From CAZJYI01 sp964550025 (lineage in GTDB: Bacteria; Verrucomicrobiota; Kiritimatiellia; UBA8416; CAYOBW01), in assembly GCA_964550025.1 (NCBI GenBank), contig CAZJYI010000031.1, forward strand, positions 23,588 through 87,587: a stretch of 64,000 nt of DNA, written 5' to 3'. A program made the position numbers and the translations under genes. Positions within the stretch are counted from its first letter, which is position 1. Every line of letters starts with the position of its first letter. Below the pieces are notes generated by a model, which made no database searches, had not been told where the DNA came from, and saw only the letters and a list, made by a program, of their open reading frames with translations. Below, piece by piece: positions 63,300-64,000 of this stretch.

Positions 63300-64000
63300 A
63301 TGCAACCGATCGTGATGGCATTCCTGGTGGTGACTTGCGCATTGACCTGTGTTTCCCGCGCCGGATACACGGTGTGGCAGGCGCGGGACGGATCGTTCAA
63401 GTTGGGCGCGGCCGCCGCAACCCTCGCGGGCGGGCCGAAGACCGAGGACAAAGCCGAGGAACCGAACATCGGATTCTGGACGGATGCGAAAGGGACGGCG
63501 AGCTGGACTCTGGATGTAAAACACTCCGGCCGCTACGCGATCACCGTCCGCGCTGCCGCGACCGGCAGCGGGAACAAGCTCGTGATAGAGGCCGGCGGCA
63601 ATCGTGTTGAATGGGCCAGGCAGAGCACGGGGGCCTGGGAGACGTTCAATGACTTCAACGCCGGGACGATTGAACTACCGAAGGGAACCGTTCAACTCAT
63701 CGTGAAGAGTGCCGACGGCAAGCCCCCGATGCTCAACCTGATGCACTTGCTGCTGCGGCCCCTCTTCGAGGTCACAGTGGAACCCGAAACGGGGATCCCC
63801 CCAGCGAACCCCCGGGGGCGGGTGTACGAGATCTGGGAGCCTCAACCGGCGCCCAACCGTGGCGGCGACTTCGAGCAGGTCAAGGCGGGGGGAACCCCGT
63901 TCGACAGGGACTGGGAGGAATGGTCCTACTGTATCGGCAACGGCTACATGGGCGCCAACCTGTTCGGCCGGGTTGACACGGAACGCATCCAGATCACGGA
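63300..64000 (+). CDS. GH95-like glycosidase with N-terminal carbohydrate-binding domain, 3' truncated
   Basis: At least 233 residues are visible. AAAGGAGG lies just before the ATG, and the start QPIVMAFLVVTCALTCVSRA is a signal peptide. Residues about 25-150 form a beta-sandwich of carbohydrate-binding type (FWTDAKGTASWTLDVKHSG, RYAITVRAAATGSGNKLVIE). After a linker, EWSYCIGNGYMGANLFGRVD and TERIQIT match the start of the GH65-N-like domain of GH95 alpha-L-fucosidases. The catalytic domain lies outside the window, so the activity is a family-based guess. It is divergent from the DUF1080/URO-D/transporter operon, with a 283-base shared upstream region in which no clear operator was seen. Confidence 0.8.
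   Translation, partial: MQPIVMAFLVVTCALTCVSRAGYTVWQARDGSFKLGAAAATLAGGPKTEDKAEEPNIGFWTDAKGTASWTLDVKHSGRYAITVRAAATGSGNKLVIEAGGNRVEWARQSTGAWETFNDFNAGTIELPKGTVQLIVKSADGKPPMLNLMHLLLRPLFEVTVEPETGIPPANPRGRVYEIWEPQPAPNRGGDFEQVKAGGTPFDRDWEEWSYCIGNGYMGANLFGRVDTERIQIT

Overview
This 64 kb, high-GC window looks like chromosomal DNA from a member of the PVC superphylum, most likely a Verrucomicrobiota/Kiritimatiellota-type bacterium. That placement is an inference. It rests on very large secreted proteins built from LTD, CotH, Calx-beta, DUF2341, LamG and PA14-like modules, on a PDZ/toroid/HEAT protein, on URO-D-like and DUF1080 genes beside sugar transport genes, and on many dispersed intergenic hairpin repeats. 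No insertion sequence, prophage, CRISPR array or rRNA gene was seen.

Layout. 1-9 kb: a giant TPR protein (runs off the left edge), a small membrane protein with Ca-binding-like repeats, and an exported PDZ/HEAT protein, separated by hairpin-rich DNA. 9.2-16.2 kb: a co-directional export operon made of a Cys-rich exported protein, HlyD adaptor, MacB-type ATPase, two FtsX permeases, a Cys-bearing lipoprotein and a TolC-like channel. 16.4-17.1 kb: a minus-strand tRNA array (Pro, Lys, Glu and an aberrant Leu-like tRNA) preceded by a terminator-ended structured RNA. 17.4-28 kb: a compact ten-gene cluster, ACP / ketosynthase / degenerate ketosynthase / exported BamE-like protein / ACP / HxxxD acyltransferase / FAD oxidoreductase / B12-radical SAM / AMP-dependent ligase / B12-radical SAM. 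This is the best candidate here for an undescribed pathway, probably making a type II fatty-acid or polyketide-like lipid that is then modified by radical chemistry.

28-31 kb: a HigBA-type toxin-antitoxin pair, two small exported or membrane proteins and gene-poor, apparently decaying DNA. 31-57 kb: an alpha-glucan region with a 2188-residue secreted protein carrying two complete GH13 catalytic modules, a membrane-anchored pullulanase-type GH13 translationally coupled to a cytoplasmic GH13, and an orphan PAS histidine kinase. It is interleaved with a 3655-residue CotH/LTD/LamG surface protein and a LamG/beta-helix protein. 57-64 kb: a minus-strand sugar-uptake operon (DUF1080 protein, URO-D-like protein, solute-binding protein, two permeases) divergent from a GH95-like glycosidase cut by the right edge.

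Starts were chosen from ribosome binding sites, signal peptides and gene overlaps. Families were assigned by reading motifs only, and no database search was run.
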